Shown piece by piece: positions 38,378 through 46,677 of a stretch of 64,000 nucleotides of DNA. The notes under the pieces are model-generated. The model saw nothing but the letters and a program-made list of their open reading frames with translations, was not told the origin of the DNA and did no database searches. This DNA is from Microbulbifer litoralis (GTDB taxonomy: Bacteria > Pseudomonadota > Gammaproteobacteria > Pseudomonadales > Cellvibrionaceae), in contig NZ_JALKCV010000005.1 in NCBI RefSeq assembly GCF_023634065.1, positions 281,626 through 345,625 of the forward strand, written 5' to 3'. The position numbers and the translations under genes are program-made. Every line of letters starts with the position of its first letter. The first letter of the stretch is position 1.

Positions 38378-38659
38378 ATGGCGCCGAAACGTGAGAGTTT
38401 AAAAATCGCACTGCTGTTTCCGTTGCTTTTCGCAGGTGGACTGACGGCAGAGGAAATCAACCTGGAGTCGACCGTGATCGGCAACCAGGAGCAGCCCAAG
38501 GTGCTGTATATCATCCCGTGGAAACAGGCCGACAGCCTGCAGCGGCTGGACAGCACCCTGCCGCAGACGGTGGGCGATGTGTTCCGGCACCAGGAGTATT
38601 CGGAATTTCAGCGGGAAATAGAGATGCAGGCCGACAAGCAGAAAGCGTCGGACGAATAG
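38378..38659 (+). CDS. Small secreted protein of TPR/TolQR operon
   Basis: Protein of 93 residues with a signal peptide (IALLFPLLFAGGLTAEE), then QPKVLYIIPWKQ and a Gln/Glu/Lys-rich helical tail (YSEFQREIEMQADKQKASDE). The ATG at 38378 begins MAPKRESLK directly after a palindromic repeat; the frame is open back to 38210 only because the repeat has no stop, and that part has no protein character. Unknown function. It precedes the TolQ/ExbB gene by 85 nt and probably belongs to the same machine. Confidence 0.68.
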   Translation: MAPKRESLKIALLFPLLFAGGLTAEEINLESTVIGNQEQPKVLYIIPWKQADSLQRLDSTLPQTVGDVFRHQEYSEFQREIEMQADKQKASDE

Positions 38660-38664
38660 GCATT

Positions 38665-38696
38665 GTCGTCATTCCGGCGAAGGCCGGTATGACGAC
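38665..38696. repeat. GTCGTCATTCCGGC hairpin upstream of the TolQ/ExbB gene
   Basis: GTCGTCATTCCGGC pairs with GCCGGTATGACGAC with one mismatch around a short loop (GAAG). It is related to the palindrome at 18188-18271. It sits 49 nt before the TolQ/ExbB start, so it may influence expression of the motor genes relative to the TPR genes. Confidence 0.6.
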
Positions 38697-38744
38697 TCCA
38701 AAAAAGATTATCGCAAACAACAACTTCATTGCGGAGATAACACA

Positions 38745-39410
38745 ATGGAATTTACCCAGGCGCTGCTGCGCTTCTTTCAGAACGGCGGTCCCTTCATGTA
38801 CCCGATTGCACTGGTGCTGGTGATCGGCCTGGTCATGGTGGTGGAGCGCTGGATCTTCCTCGGCCGGGCGAAGCGCGCCAACCAGCGCGCCTACCGGGAG
38901 CTGCTGCCGCTGCTGCAGAAGCGCAACTACAACGGCGTACTGCAACTGGCGCGGGACAACAAGGCCGCCATGGGCCGCATCGCCGCCGCCGGCATCGGCA
39001 CACTGCAATACGCCAAGCGCGACGAGAATATTGCACTGGCAATCGAGGAGGGCATCCTGGAAGCGGTGCCGCGGCTGGAAAAACGCACCGGCTACCTCTC
39101 CACGCTGGCCAATATTGCCACACTGCTGGGGCTGCTCGGCACCATCATGGGCCTGATCGCCGCCTTCACTGCGGTGGCCAACGCCGATCCGTCGGAAAAG
39201 GCCTCGATGCTGTCCTCCAGTATTTCCGTGGCCATGAATACCACCGCCTTCGGCCTGATTTCGGCCATCCCGCTGCTGCTGTTCTACTCCATGCTGCAGA
39301 ACAAGACCAACGAGATCGTCGACAGCCTGCAGATGGCCGGCGTCAAGTTCCTGAACCTGCTGTCCATGGGCCGCGCGCAGATGGCGGAACAGAAAGCGGC
39401 CAGAAGCTGA
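38745..39410 (+). CDS. MotA/TolQ/ExbB proton channel family protein
   Basis: Inner-membrane protein of 221 residues with three membrane helices: about 17-35 (PFMYPIALVLVIGLVMVVER), about 115-140 (LSTLANIATLLGLLGTIMGL) and about 155-180. The conserved TolQ/ExbB core is intact, LGLLGTIMGLIAAF and AMNTTAFGLISAIPLLLFY, with the cytoplasmic loop between helices 1 and 2. With the two ExbD/TolR proteins that follow it should form a proton-driven stator that energises the TonB-like protein at the end of the operon. Confidence 0.93.
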   Translation: MEFTQALLRFFQNGGPFMYPIALVLVIGLVMVVERWIFLGRAKRANQRAYRELLPLLQKRNYNGVLQLARDNKAAMGRIAAAGIGTLQYAKRDENIALAIEEGILEAVPRLEKRTGYLSTLANIATLLGLLGTIMGLIAAFTAVANADPSEKASMLSSSISVAMNTTAFGLISAIPLLLFYSMLQNKTNEIVDSLQMAGVKFLNLLSMGRAQMAEQKAARS

Positions 39411-39420
39411 CGGTAGCACC

Positions 39421-39957
39421 ATGCTGAAACTGAATATTCCCCGGCGCAGCCACGAGGAGAGCGACCTGGACATCACTTCGTTTATGAGCCTGATGATCAT
39501 CCTGGTGCCCGTACTGCTGCTGAATATGGTGTTCTCGCATATCTCGGTGCTGAAACTGAACCTGCCCGGCCTCAGCGACGGCGCGGCCGCCGCCAGCGAG
39601 CAGGAAAACCGGCAACTGGAAGTGGTTCTGCGGGAGTCCCATATCGATATCAATTACCCGGCCGGGATGCGCGTCAAACGCGTTCCCCACGTGCAGAGCG
39701 GGCCGGATTTCGCCACCGTGTCCAAGGTGCTGCGGGAAGTGAAGCGGCAGCTGCGGGAAAAATCCATCGACAAGAAGGACGTGCTGATCCTGTCGGAAGT
39801 GGACACGCCCTACAAAACCCTGGTCGGGGCCATGGACACCGCACGCTCCTATCGCGCCGTGGTGGCAGCATCGCCCGTGGACGCGGAACTGTTCCCGCAG
39901 ATTTCCCTCGGCGACGCACCGCCGGCACAAGAACTACAGACCGCAGCGGGGCAGTGA
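39421..39957 (+). CDS. ExbD/TolR family protein (first copy)
   Basis: Protein of 178 residues with a short cytoplasmic N-terminus, one membrane helix (SFMSLMIILVPVLLLNMVFS) and a periplasmic domain. The conserved acidic residue that carries protons is in ESDLDITSFMSLM just before or in the helix. It lies 10 nt after the TolQ/ExbB gene. The second ExbD-like gene follows after 1 nt, so the stator may contain a heterodimer, as with AglQ and AglS in Myxococcus. Confidence 0.88.
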   Translation: MLKLNIPRRSHEESDLDITSFMSLMIILVPVLLLNMVFSHISVLKLNLPGLSDGAAAASEQENRQLEVVLRESHIDINYPAGMRVKRVPHVQSGPDFATVSKVLREVKRQLREKSIDKKDVLILSEVDTPYKTLVGAMDTARSYRAVVAASPVDAELFPQISLGDAPPAQELQTAAGQ

Positions 39958-39958
39958 T

Positions 39959-40489
39959 ATGAACCTGAATGTGGCCGCCAAGCTGCAGGCGCGCAAGCAG
40001 CGGCAGAAAAAACAGCAGACCAGACTGAACCTGGTGTCGCTGATGGACATCTTCACCATCCTGGTATTTTTCCTGCTGGTGAACTCGTCCGATGTAGAGG
40101 TGCTGCAAACCGACAAGAGCATCAAGCTACCGGACTCCACCTCGCAGCAGAAACCGGAAGTGACCACCGTCATCCGCGTCAACGGCGAGCAGCTGTTTGT
40201 CGGTGACCGCCTGGTGGCACGAGTCGACGACATAGACCCGCAGGCGGGGAATATCGAGCCACTATTGAAAGAACTCGAGTACCGCGCCAGTCGCGCCGGC
40301 GAACTGCCCGAGGACAAAAAGTCCATCGGCCGCCCGATCACCATCATGGGTGACGAGCAGGTTCCCTACCAGTTGTTGAAACAGATCATGCAAACCTGCG
40401 CCGAGACGGATTACCGCGATATGGCCTTCGCGGTCAACCAGACCAAGCCCCAATCCGCTTCGGACAGCGGGCCGGAGGTCGGCGGCTGA
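39959..40489 (+). CDS. ExbD/TolR family protein (second copy)
   Basis: Protein of 176 residues: a basic N-terminus (QARKQRQKKQQTRLNLVSLM), one membrane helix with the key Asp (LMDIFTILVFFLLVNSS), and a periplasmic domain ending in the ExbD-type region YQLLKQIMQTCAETDYRDMA. It differs clearly from the first copy, so this is not a recent duplication. One nt separates its stop from the start of the TonB-like gene. Confidence 0.9.
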   Translation: MNLNVAAKLQARKQRQKKQQTRLNLVSLMDIFTILVFFLLVNSSDVEVLQTDKSIKLPDSTSQQKPEVTTVIRVNGEQLFVGDRLVARVDDIDPQAGNIEPLLKELEYRASRAGELPEDKKSIGRPITIMGDEQVPYQLLKQIMQTCAETDYRDMAFAVNQTKPQSASDSGPEVGG

Positions 40490-40490
40490 T

Positions 40491-41468
40491 ATGGCGACAG
40501 CAACTCACAGACCAACGGCGCCCTGGCTGCTGCAGGAAACGGTGCTACCGTGGTCCGCATCGGCGGATGAGGACACGCGTTTCGGCAGGTTCCTGCGAAC
40601 CGGCCTGATTTTATTCGCTCTTCTCGGAGCCGCCGTCACGCTGATCCCGGTACCGGAACTGACCCGCGAACAGGCCGAGCGGATACCGCCGCAACTGGCC
40701 AAGGTAATCCTGGAAAAACAACAGTTGCCGGAACCCCAACCAAAAGCGAAGCCGAAACCCGAGCCAAGGAAAGCGGAAAAGAAGAAACCGGAGCCCAAGC
40801 CGGAACCGGAAAAGAAACCGGAACCCAAACCAGAACCGAAAGAGAAGCCTCCCGCCGCCGAGGTAAAACTGGCGCGCGAGAAAGCGGCCAACAGCGGCCT
40901 GCTGCAGATGCAGGATGACCTGCAGGCCATGCGCGAGAGCGTCGATGTGGCCGAGGTCAGCGGCGCGCAGCTGGCCGGCAGTGCGGCCGAAGCGCAGACA
41001 GTGCAGCGTTCGGTAATTGGCGATCGGGCAAAGGCCAGCAGCGGCGGCGTGAAGACCACCGGACTGAGCCAGGATACCGGTGGCACCGCGCTGGCTGCCC
41101 GTGAGACCACCCAGGTCAGCAACGCCCAGGCCTCTGGCAGTGCGCGGGAAGTGGCGAAGAAGGTGCGCCGCGAGAAGTCCGCCCGCGCCGAGCAGTCGAT
41201 CCGCAGTGTAATGGAAGCCAACAAGGGCGCCATCTACGCGATCTACAACCGCGCGCTGCGTCGGGACCCGATGCTGCAGGGCAAGGTTACCGTCAAGCTG
41301 GTCATCGAATCCAATGGCAGCGTATCGGCGATCAGTATCGTCGACAGCGAGCTGAACAATCCGTCGCTGGAAAGGAAGCTGCTGGCGCGTATCCGGCTGA
41401 TCAACTTCGGCGCCGCCAATGTGGAACAGACGACGCTGAACTACTCGATCGACTTCCTGCCGTCCTGA
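40491..41468 (+). CDS. TonB-like protein with AgmX/PglI-type C-terminal domain
   Basis: Protein of 325 residues. One membrane helix lies at about 38-55 (GLILFALLGAAVTLIPVPEL), then a long Pro/Lys/Glu-rich rod at about 80-125 (EPQPKAKPKPEPRKAEKKKP and onwards), a Ser/Ala-rich linker, and a C-terminal TonB-like domain at about 225-325 (YNRALRRDPMLQGKVTVKLV, NGSVSAISIVDSELNNPSLE). Rod plus C-terminal fold is the TonB/TolA design, reaching across the periplasm to hand energy to an outer-membrane partner. The C-terminal domain matches the type seen in AgmX (GltJ) of Myxococcus gliding machinery. Last gene of the operon. Confidence 0.88.
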   Translation: MATATHRPTAPWLLQETVLPWSASADEDTRFGRFLRTGLILFALLGAAVTLIPVPELTREQAERIPPQLAKVILEKQQLPEPQPKAKPKPEPRKAEKKKPEPKPEPEKKPEPKPEPKEKPPAAEVKLAREKAANSGLLQMQDDLQAMRESVDVAEVSGAQLAGSAAEAQTVQRSVIGDRAKASSGGVKTTGLSQDTGGTALAARETTQVSNAQASGSAREVAKKVRREKSARAEQSIRSVMEANKGAIYAIYNRALRRDPMLQGKVTVKLVIESNGSVSAISIVDSELNNPSLERKLLARIRLINFGAANVEQTTLNYSIDFLPS

Positions 41469-41506
41469 CGGCGGCAGGCACTACAGGCGGCGCAACCTGA
41501 TATCAC

Positions 41507-41905
41507 TCAGTTCAGGTCCACCGCATATTGGCGCAGCAGTTTCAGCGACACTATCTCCAGCGCCTTGACATGCGTGCGCTGCAAATAGACCCGCGGTGCC
41601 GCATCCTGCTGCTGCGCCTCCAGCCAACGCGCTGCGCACAGGCACCAGCGGTCTCCCGGCTTCAGCCCGGGAAAGCCAAACTCCTCCACCGGGCTACTCA
41701 GGTCGTTGCCGCGGCCGCGCGAAAACTCGAGGAACTCTTCGGTGACCTCCACGCAAACCGTGTGTGAGCCCGCATCCTGATCACTGGTATTGCAACAGCC
41801 GTCCCGGAAAAAACCGGTGACCGGATCCAGGCCGCAGGCCTGTAGCGGATCGCCGAATACATTGATCGAATCTTCCATTTGCATGATAGAGGCTCTCTTA
41901 TTCAT
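41507..41905 (-). CDS. DUF2237 family protein
   Basis: Protein of 132 residues matching the DUF2237 pattern closely: INVFGDPLQACGLDPVTGFF, RDGCCNT, SHTVCVEVTEEFLEFSRGRG, FPGLKPGDRWCLCAARWLEA. Several conserved cysteines suggest a bound metal or redox role, but the function of the family is unknown. It starts directly after the stop of the DUF2939 gene (TGA then ATG) and is convergent with the TonB-like gene. Confidence 0.9.
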   Translation of the reverse strand: MNKRASIMQMEDSINVFGDPLQACGLDPVTGFFRDGCCNTSDQDAGSHTVCVEVTEEFLEFSRGRGNDLSSPVEEFGFPGLKPGDRWCLCAARWLEAQQQDAAPRVYLQRTHVKALEIVSLKLLRQYAVDLN

Positions 41906-42481
41906 TCAGGTTTCCCGGGTTTCCAGCAGCGCGATATCGACCAGACGCCAACGCAGCCCCTGCCGCTCGAGGATCAGGCGCAGTTCGCGCCGCCCATCGC
42001 CGCCGTAATCTGCAGACGCGCGATCCAGAGCCACCAGTCGCCAGCCCTGCAGCTTCCAGTCGCCGGGCCCATCGCGATCCGCGTCGCGGCCCGCTTCGGC
42101 CTCGCCGACCGGCGCGGTCGGCTGGCGATAGAGTTCCCGCTCCAACGCGCGGAGGTCGCGGCCACCCCGCAGCAGCCCGGCCACCCCTTCCGGCGTGACC
42201 AGCTGGCGTAGCAGCGGCGCCATAAACAGGTTGGTGCCAGCGGCGAAAAGATCGCCCCATTCCGCCGGCAGGTCCTCCGCCATCGACTCCCGCACCCGGC
42301 GCTGCAGCCGCGACTGCAGCTTGTCGCGCAGCAGCGGAAAGTCTACATACTTCCGCAACGCCTCCAGATCCTCGTCCCGGGCCGCGCTTTCCAGCTGCCC
42401 GAGGCTGTATCTGGGCCAGGCGATATAGCCCCCGGCCAGGATCAGCAGGATCGCCAGCCCGATCGACAACCACTTCTTCAT
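41906..42481 (-). CDS. DUF2939 family membrane-anchored protein
   Basis: Protein of 191 residues with an N-terminal membrane helix (WLSIGLAILLILAGGYIAW) followed by the DUF2939-type region (YSLGQLESAARDEDLEALRK, YVDFPLLRDKLQ). The remainder is basic and probably periplasmic. The ATG at 42481 has GGAGC upstream and gives MKKWLSIG; the frame continues to 42637 without protein character. It is transcribed with DUF2237 and divergently from the MoxR operon. Confidence 0.82.
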   Translation of the reverse strand: MKKWLSIGLAILLILAGGYIAWPRYSLGQLESAARDEDLEALRKYVDFPLLRDKLQSRLQRRVRESMAEDLPAEWGDLFAAGTNLFMAPLLRQLVTPEGVAGLLRGGRDLRALERELYRQPTAPVGEAEAGRDADRDGPGDWKLQGWRLVALDRASADYGGDGRRELRLILERQGLRWRLVDIALLETRET

Positions 42482-42644
42482 AAGCTCCAGGCTCCAACTC
42501 GATGCGTGCAGTTTATCGCCTGCCACCGGCACGGGCGAGCCCGACAGCATGGCGCGGGATTGTTCATTGCCCGCGGCTATGCGATATTTCGCACCCAACG
42601 GCTCTGTGTACACATTAAAGGAACTGACAAAGGACATTCAGAGA

Positions 42645-43400
42645 ATGAGCGATATTTACAAGGCCCCGGATGCGGAGCTGACCAGTGGCGAAGAGCATGG
42701 CGCCTACGGTTCACTGGAGAAAGGTGTTGCGGGGGACTACTCCCTGTCGATCGGCGAGGTGATCGGCGAGGCCTGGCGCCGCACCAAGGGCAACAAGGGC
42801 ACCATCTGGCTGGGCGTGCTGTGTTACATTGTTGCAGCCGCTGCGATCAACTTCATCGCCGGCCTGGTGAGCGGTTATCCGGCCTTCGACCCCCAGGCCG
42901 CGATCGGGGCCTCACTGGTCTCCCAGCTTATTTATCAGGTGCTGGTGGCCATTGCCGGCGCGCCGCTGCTGGCGGGCATGATGATGATCGGTATCAAGAT
43001 CGCCCGCGATGAGAGCGTCTCCGGTACCGAAGTGTTTTCCCACTTCGACAAGATTCTGCCGCTGGCCGTCGGCATGATCCTGATGTACATCCTCGGTACC
43101 CTCGGCTTTATCCTGCTGATACTGCCGGGCATCTACCTGATGGTGGCCTATACGCTGGCCATGCCGCTGATCGTGGACAAGGGCCTCGGCCCCTGGGCCG
43201 CGCTGGAGACCTCGCGCAAGGCGATCACCAAGCACTGGTTCGGCTTCTTCGGTTTCCTGATCGTGTGCCTGCTGCTGTACATCGCCGGTGCGATACCGCT
43301 GATGATCGGCCTGATCTGGGTGATTCCGCTGGTATCCATCGCCGTCGGCATCGCCTATCGCAATATCTTCGGCGGCCCGGAATCCGACCAATCCGCATAA
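42645..43400 (+). CDS. Multi-pass membrane protein, DUF975-like
   Basis: Protein of 251 residues with a hydrophilic N-terminus (MSDIYKAPDAELTSGEE) and about six membrane helices (IWLGVLCYIVAAAAINFIAG, GMILMYILGTLGFILLILPG, GFFGFLIVCLLLYIAGAIPL and others). The helix-packing pattern with LPGIYLMVAY resembles the DUF975/glycerophosphodiesterase-membrane-domain group, but no catalytic motif is visible. The start at 42645 follows AAAGGAC; the frame is open further upstream. First gene of the MoxR operon. Confidence 0.72.
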   Translation: MSDIYKAPDAELTSGEEHGAYGSLEKGVAGDYSLSIGEVIGEAWRRTKGNKGTIWLGVLCYIVAAAAINFIAGLVSGYPAFDPQAAIGASLVSQLIYQVLVAIAGAPLLAGMMMIGIKIARDESVSGTEVFSHFDKILPLAVGMILMYILGTLGFILLILPGIYLMVAYTLAMPLIVDKGLGPWAALETSRKAITKHWFGFFGFLIVCLLLYIAGAIPLMIGLIWVIPLVSIAVGIAYRNIFGGPESDQSA

Positions 43401-43419
43401 TCCGAACAGGAGCGGTGGT

Positions 43420-44100
43420 TTGCTGGATACCGCCTATAACGTCGAGACACCGGAAGGAATCGACCTGCGCGCACAGGCCGCCGGGCCCGTGCCGCGCATC
43501 CTGGCCTACAGTGTCGATGTTTTTTACCGTTCGTTGATACTGGCCGCGCTCGGCATCGCCCTCGCGTTTGCCGACCGCGCCGGTCTCGGTATCTGGCTGC
43601 TCTGCTCCTTCCTGCTGGAGTGGTTCTATCCCGTCTTTTTCGAAGTCCTTCGCGGCGGGCAGACGCCCGGCAAGAAGGCCTTCGGCCTGATGGTGGTGAA
43701 CGACAACCTCACCCCCATTTCCTGGAGCGCCTCGCTGCTGCGCAACCTGCTGCGTTTCGCCGATTTCCTGCCGTTCGGCTATGCCGCCGGTACCATCGCC
43801 ATGACGCTGAACCGGGATTTCCGCCGGCTGGGCGACATGGCCGCCGGCACACTGGTGGTGTATCGCCAGCAGAACAGCAACGAGCGCTCGCTGCCGCAGG
43901 CGGCACCGCTGGCACCGCCGCGCGGACTGCAACTGCAGGACCAGCTGGCCGTTATCAGCCTGGCCGAACGCCACCGGGACCTGAGTGAGGCCCGCCAGCG
44001 GGAACTGGCCGACCTGCTGCAGCCGGTCACCGGAAAATCCGGTCGCGACGGTCTCAACTACCTCCACGCCGTGGGCAACTGGCTACTGGGTGGAAAATGA
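43420..44100 (+). CDS. RDD family membrane protein
   Basis: Protein of 226 residues. The RDD-type start (GPVPRILAYSVDVFYRSLIL) is followed by three to four membrane helices and the typical GGQTPGKKAFGLMVVNDN loop, then a hydrophilic helical tail of about 80 residues. The start is a TTG at 43420 with AGGAG 8 nt upstream. RDD proteins are poorly known, though some act in ion transport. The stop overlaps the SpoIIM gene by 4 nt (ATGA). Confidence 0.87.
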   Translation: MLDTAYNVETPEGIDLRAQAAGPVPRILAYSVDVFYRSLILAALGIALAFADRAGLGIWLLCSFLLEWFYPVFFEVLRGGQTPGKKAFGLMVVNDNLTPISWSASLLRNLLRFADFLPFGYAAGTIAMTLNRDFRRLGDMAAGTLVVYRQQNSNERSLPQAAPLAPPRGLQLQDQLAVISLAERHRDLSEARQRELADLLQPVTGKSGRDGLNYLHAVGNWLLGGK

Positions 44101-45104
44101 AACAACAGGACTTCGAACAGCGCTACAGTGACGGCTGGCTGCGGCTCGAGCAGTGGCTGCGCACTGGCAGTGCGGGCGCTGACGAAGCGGCGCCCGACCT
44201 GCCGGTGGCCTATCGCAGCCTGTGCCAGCAGTTGGCGGTGGCCAAGGAGCGCCAGTACACCAACCAGTTGATCGAACGCCTCAACCAACTGGTGATGGCG
44301 GCCCACCACCGCGTCTACCGCCAACAGACACTGCGCAGGAATACCTGGGTGCGCTATCTGCTGGCCGGTTTCCCGCAGGCGGTGCGCGCACAGATAAAAT
44401 ATGTCTGGCTGGCCAGCGCACTGTTCCTGCTGCCGGCCCTGGTGATGGGTATCGGCAGCTACAGTAACGACGCGCTGATCTATGCGGTGATGTCGCCGGA
44501 GCAGGTGCTGCAGTTCGAATCCATGTACGACCCGGGCAACCAGGTCATGGGCCGCGAGCGCGGATCCGATTCGGACCTGCATATGTTCGGCTTCTATATC
44601 AAGAACAATATCGGCATCGCCTTCCGCACTTTTGCCGCCGGCCTGTTGTTCGGGCTGGGCTCCATCTTTTTCCTGGTATTCAACGGTATCTACCTGGGCG
44701 CGGTATTCGGGCATATCACCCGCGTGGGCTTCAGCGCGACCTTCTTCCCGTTTGTGATCGGCCACGGTGCCTTCGAACTGACCGCCATCGTACTGGCCGG
44801 TGCCGCCGGCCTGCGGCTGGGCCAGTCCCTGATCGACCCCGGTGGCCACCGCCGCCTGGTGGCCCTGCGCCTGGCCAGTATCGAGGCGATGAAGATCGTC
44901 TACGGCACCTTCCTGATGCTGGTGATCGCCGCATTCCTGGAGGCCTTCTGGTCCTCCAGCACCGAGCTGGGCGTCGGCCTGAGGGTCGCCGTGGGCACCG
45001 TGCTCTGGCTGCTGGTATTCGCTTACTTCGCGCTGGCCGGCCGCGGTGTCCTGCAACCCGGGGAAATGCCGCGCCCCGCACCGGGAGGCCGCCGTGAACC
45101 TTGA
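44097..45104 (+). CDS. Stage II sporulation protein M-like membrane protein (DUF95)
   Basis: Protein of 335 residues. A cytoplasmic helical N-terminal part of about 110 residues is followed by five to six membrane helices with the SpoIIM signature NIGIAFRTFAAGLLFGLGSI, YLGAVFGHI and FVIGHGAFELTAIVLAGAAG. In non-sporulating bacteria this family is regularly found with RDD and MoxR genes. It overlaps both neighbours (ATGA at the start, 11 nt at the end). Confidence 0.9.
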   Translation: MKQQDFEQRYSDGWLRLEQWLRTGSAGADEAAPDLPVAYRSLCQQLAVAKERQYTNQLIERLNQLVMAAHHRVYRQQTLRRNTWVRYLLAGFPQAVRAQIKYVWLASALFLLPALVMGIGSYSNDALIYAVMSPEQVLQFESMYDPGNQVMGRERGSDSDLHMFGFYIKNNIGIAFRTFAAGLLFGLGSIFFLVFNGIYLGAVFGHITRVGFSATFFPFVIGHGAFELTAIVLAGAAGLRLGQSLIDPGGHRRLVALRLASIEAMKIVYGTFLMLVIAAFLEAFWSSSTELGVGLRVAVGTVLWLLVFAYFALAGRGVLQPGEMPRPAPGGRREP

Positions 45105-46677
45105 TCATCTGGCGGTACGCGCGCGACTGCGCTCGCCGTGGGAATCCGTCGACCTCGGCATCGCCCTGGCGCGCCGCCAGTGGGGCGCGCTGTTCCTGGT
45201 CTGGCTGCTGCCGGCGGCCCTGGTGTTCGGCGCCTGCGCGGCTTTACTGTGGCAATCCCCCGGCCTCGCCATGCTGTTGCTCTGGTGGCTGAAACCCGCC
45301 TACGACCGGCTGCCATTGTTCATTGCCAGCCGCGCGCTGTTCGGCGAGCGGGTCGGCGCCGGCGCGGCGCTGCGGCAGTTTTTGGCCCAGAACCGGCGCG
45401 ACTGGTTCGCCTGGCTGACCTGGCGCCGCCTCAGTGCAACGCGCTCCTTCGATATGCCGGTCACACTGCTGGAACAGAACAGCGGCGCCGCGCGCAGCAG
45501 CCGCGTCGCCGTGCTGCACCGCAAACACGCGGGTGCCGCCACCTGGCTGACACTGACACTGGTGCATATCGAGCTGATCCTGGCGCTGGCGGTCATGGCC
45601 CTGATCTACCTGTTTATCCCGGAGCAGCTGCAGATCGACTGGCTGCCCTTCCTGAGCAGCGGTGCGCTGTGGATGGAGTGGGCGCTAAATGGTATCTACC
45701 TGCTGGTCATGGCCGCCGTGGCGCCCTTCTATGTGGTGGGCGGTTTTGCGCTGTATATCGGCCGGCGTATCGAGCTCGAGGGCTGGGATATCGAGATCCA
45801 GTTCCGCAAACTGCGCGCGCGACATGGGCGCAGCGAACGCGGCAAGGCCCGCGGTGCCGTGGCGGCGCAACTGCTGTTGCTGTGCGCGCTGGGCCTGTCG
45901 GGCCTCCTGCACGGCGGGCCCGCCCGGGCGGAAGCCGCCGCGACACCGGAGCAGGCCCGCGAAACCGTCGATCAGGTGCTGGTCGGCGAGGATTTCCACC
46001 GCATGGAAACCGTCAAGCGCTGGCGCCTCAAGGACTTCGAGTGGAAAGCAGACGCATTCCCCAACTGGATGATCGAATTCATCGAGTGGCTGGAGCGGCT
46101 GCTGGCCGACGACGACGCGGACGACTCCGACTTCGCCACCGGCCTCGGCCCGCTGATCGGCACACTGATCGAACTGCTGTTGTGGATCGCCGTCATCGGC
46201 CTGCTTGTGCACCTGCTGTGGCGTTACCGCGAGCCGCTGCGCCAGAGCCTGCAATTCCGCCGGCGCGCGGCGCCGGATCGCCGCGCGCCGGAGACGCTGT
46301 TCGGCCTGGACGTACGCCGCTCCAGCCTGCCGGACGACGTCTGCGCCGAAGTGCTGAGGCTCTGGGCCAGCGGCGACCGGCGCAACAGCCTGGGCCTGCT
46401 GTACCGGGCCACACTGTCCCACCTGATTGAGCGCTACCAGTTCGAGTTCGGCGACCACCTGACCGAAAGCGAGTGCGCCCGGCAGGTGCAGACACGCCGG
46501 CAGCGGGAAGCCGATCCCGACGGCGAGCTGCGCCCGGTCAGCGGCGCTCTGGGGGATTTCGTGCAACAGCTCACCGGCGTCTGGCAGCAACTGGCCTACG
46601 CCCACCGCGCACCGGCCACCGGGCGCGTGGAAAATCTCTGCGACCGCTGGCGGGAGGTGTTTGCCGATGACCGCTAA
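45094..46677 (+). CDS. DUF4129 domain membrane protein
   Basis: Protein of 527 residues with a GTG start at 45094 (GGGAGG upstream). The N-terminal half has about four membrane helices (WGALFLVWLLPAALVFGACA, MLLLWWLKPAYDRLPLF, LILALAVMALIYLF). A periplasmic stretch is followed by one more helix (LLLWIAVIGLLVHLLWRYRE). The cytoplasmic DUF4129 region has LWASGDRRNSLGLLYRATLS and LTESECARQV. DUF4129 proteins accompany MoxR/DUF58 operons; the molecular task is unknown. It overlaps the next gene by 11 nt. Confidence 0.85.
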   Translation: MNLDHLAVRARLRSPWESVDLGIALARRQWGALFLVWLLPAALVFGACAALLWQSPGLAMLLLWWLKPAYDRLPLFIASRALFGERVGAGAALRQFLAQNRRDWFAWLTWRRLSATRSFDMPVTLLEQNSGAARSSRVAVLHRKHAGAATWLTLTLVHIELILALAVMALIYLFIPEQLQIDWLPFLSSGALWMEWALNGIYLLVMAAVAPFYVVGGFALYIGRRIELEGWDIEIQFRKLRARHGRSERGKARGAVAAQLLLLCALGLSGLLHGGPARAEAAATPEQARETVDQVLVGEDFHRMETVKRWRLKDFEWKADAFPNWMIEFIEWLERLLADDDADDSDFATGLGPLIGTLIELLLWIAVIGLLVHLLWRYREPLRQSLQFRRRAAPDRRAPETLFGLDVRRSSLPDDVCAEVLRLWASGDRRNSLGLLYRATLSHLIERYQFEFGDHLTESECARQVQTRRQREADPDGELRPVSGALGDFVQQLTGVWQQLAYAHRAPATGRVENLCDRWREVFADDR

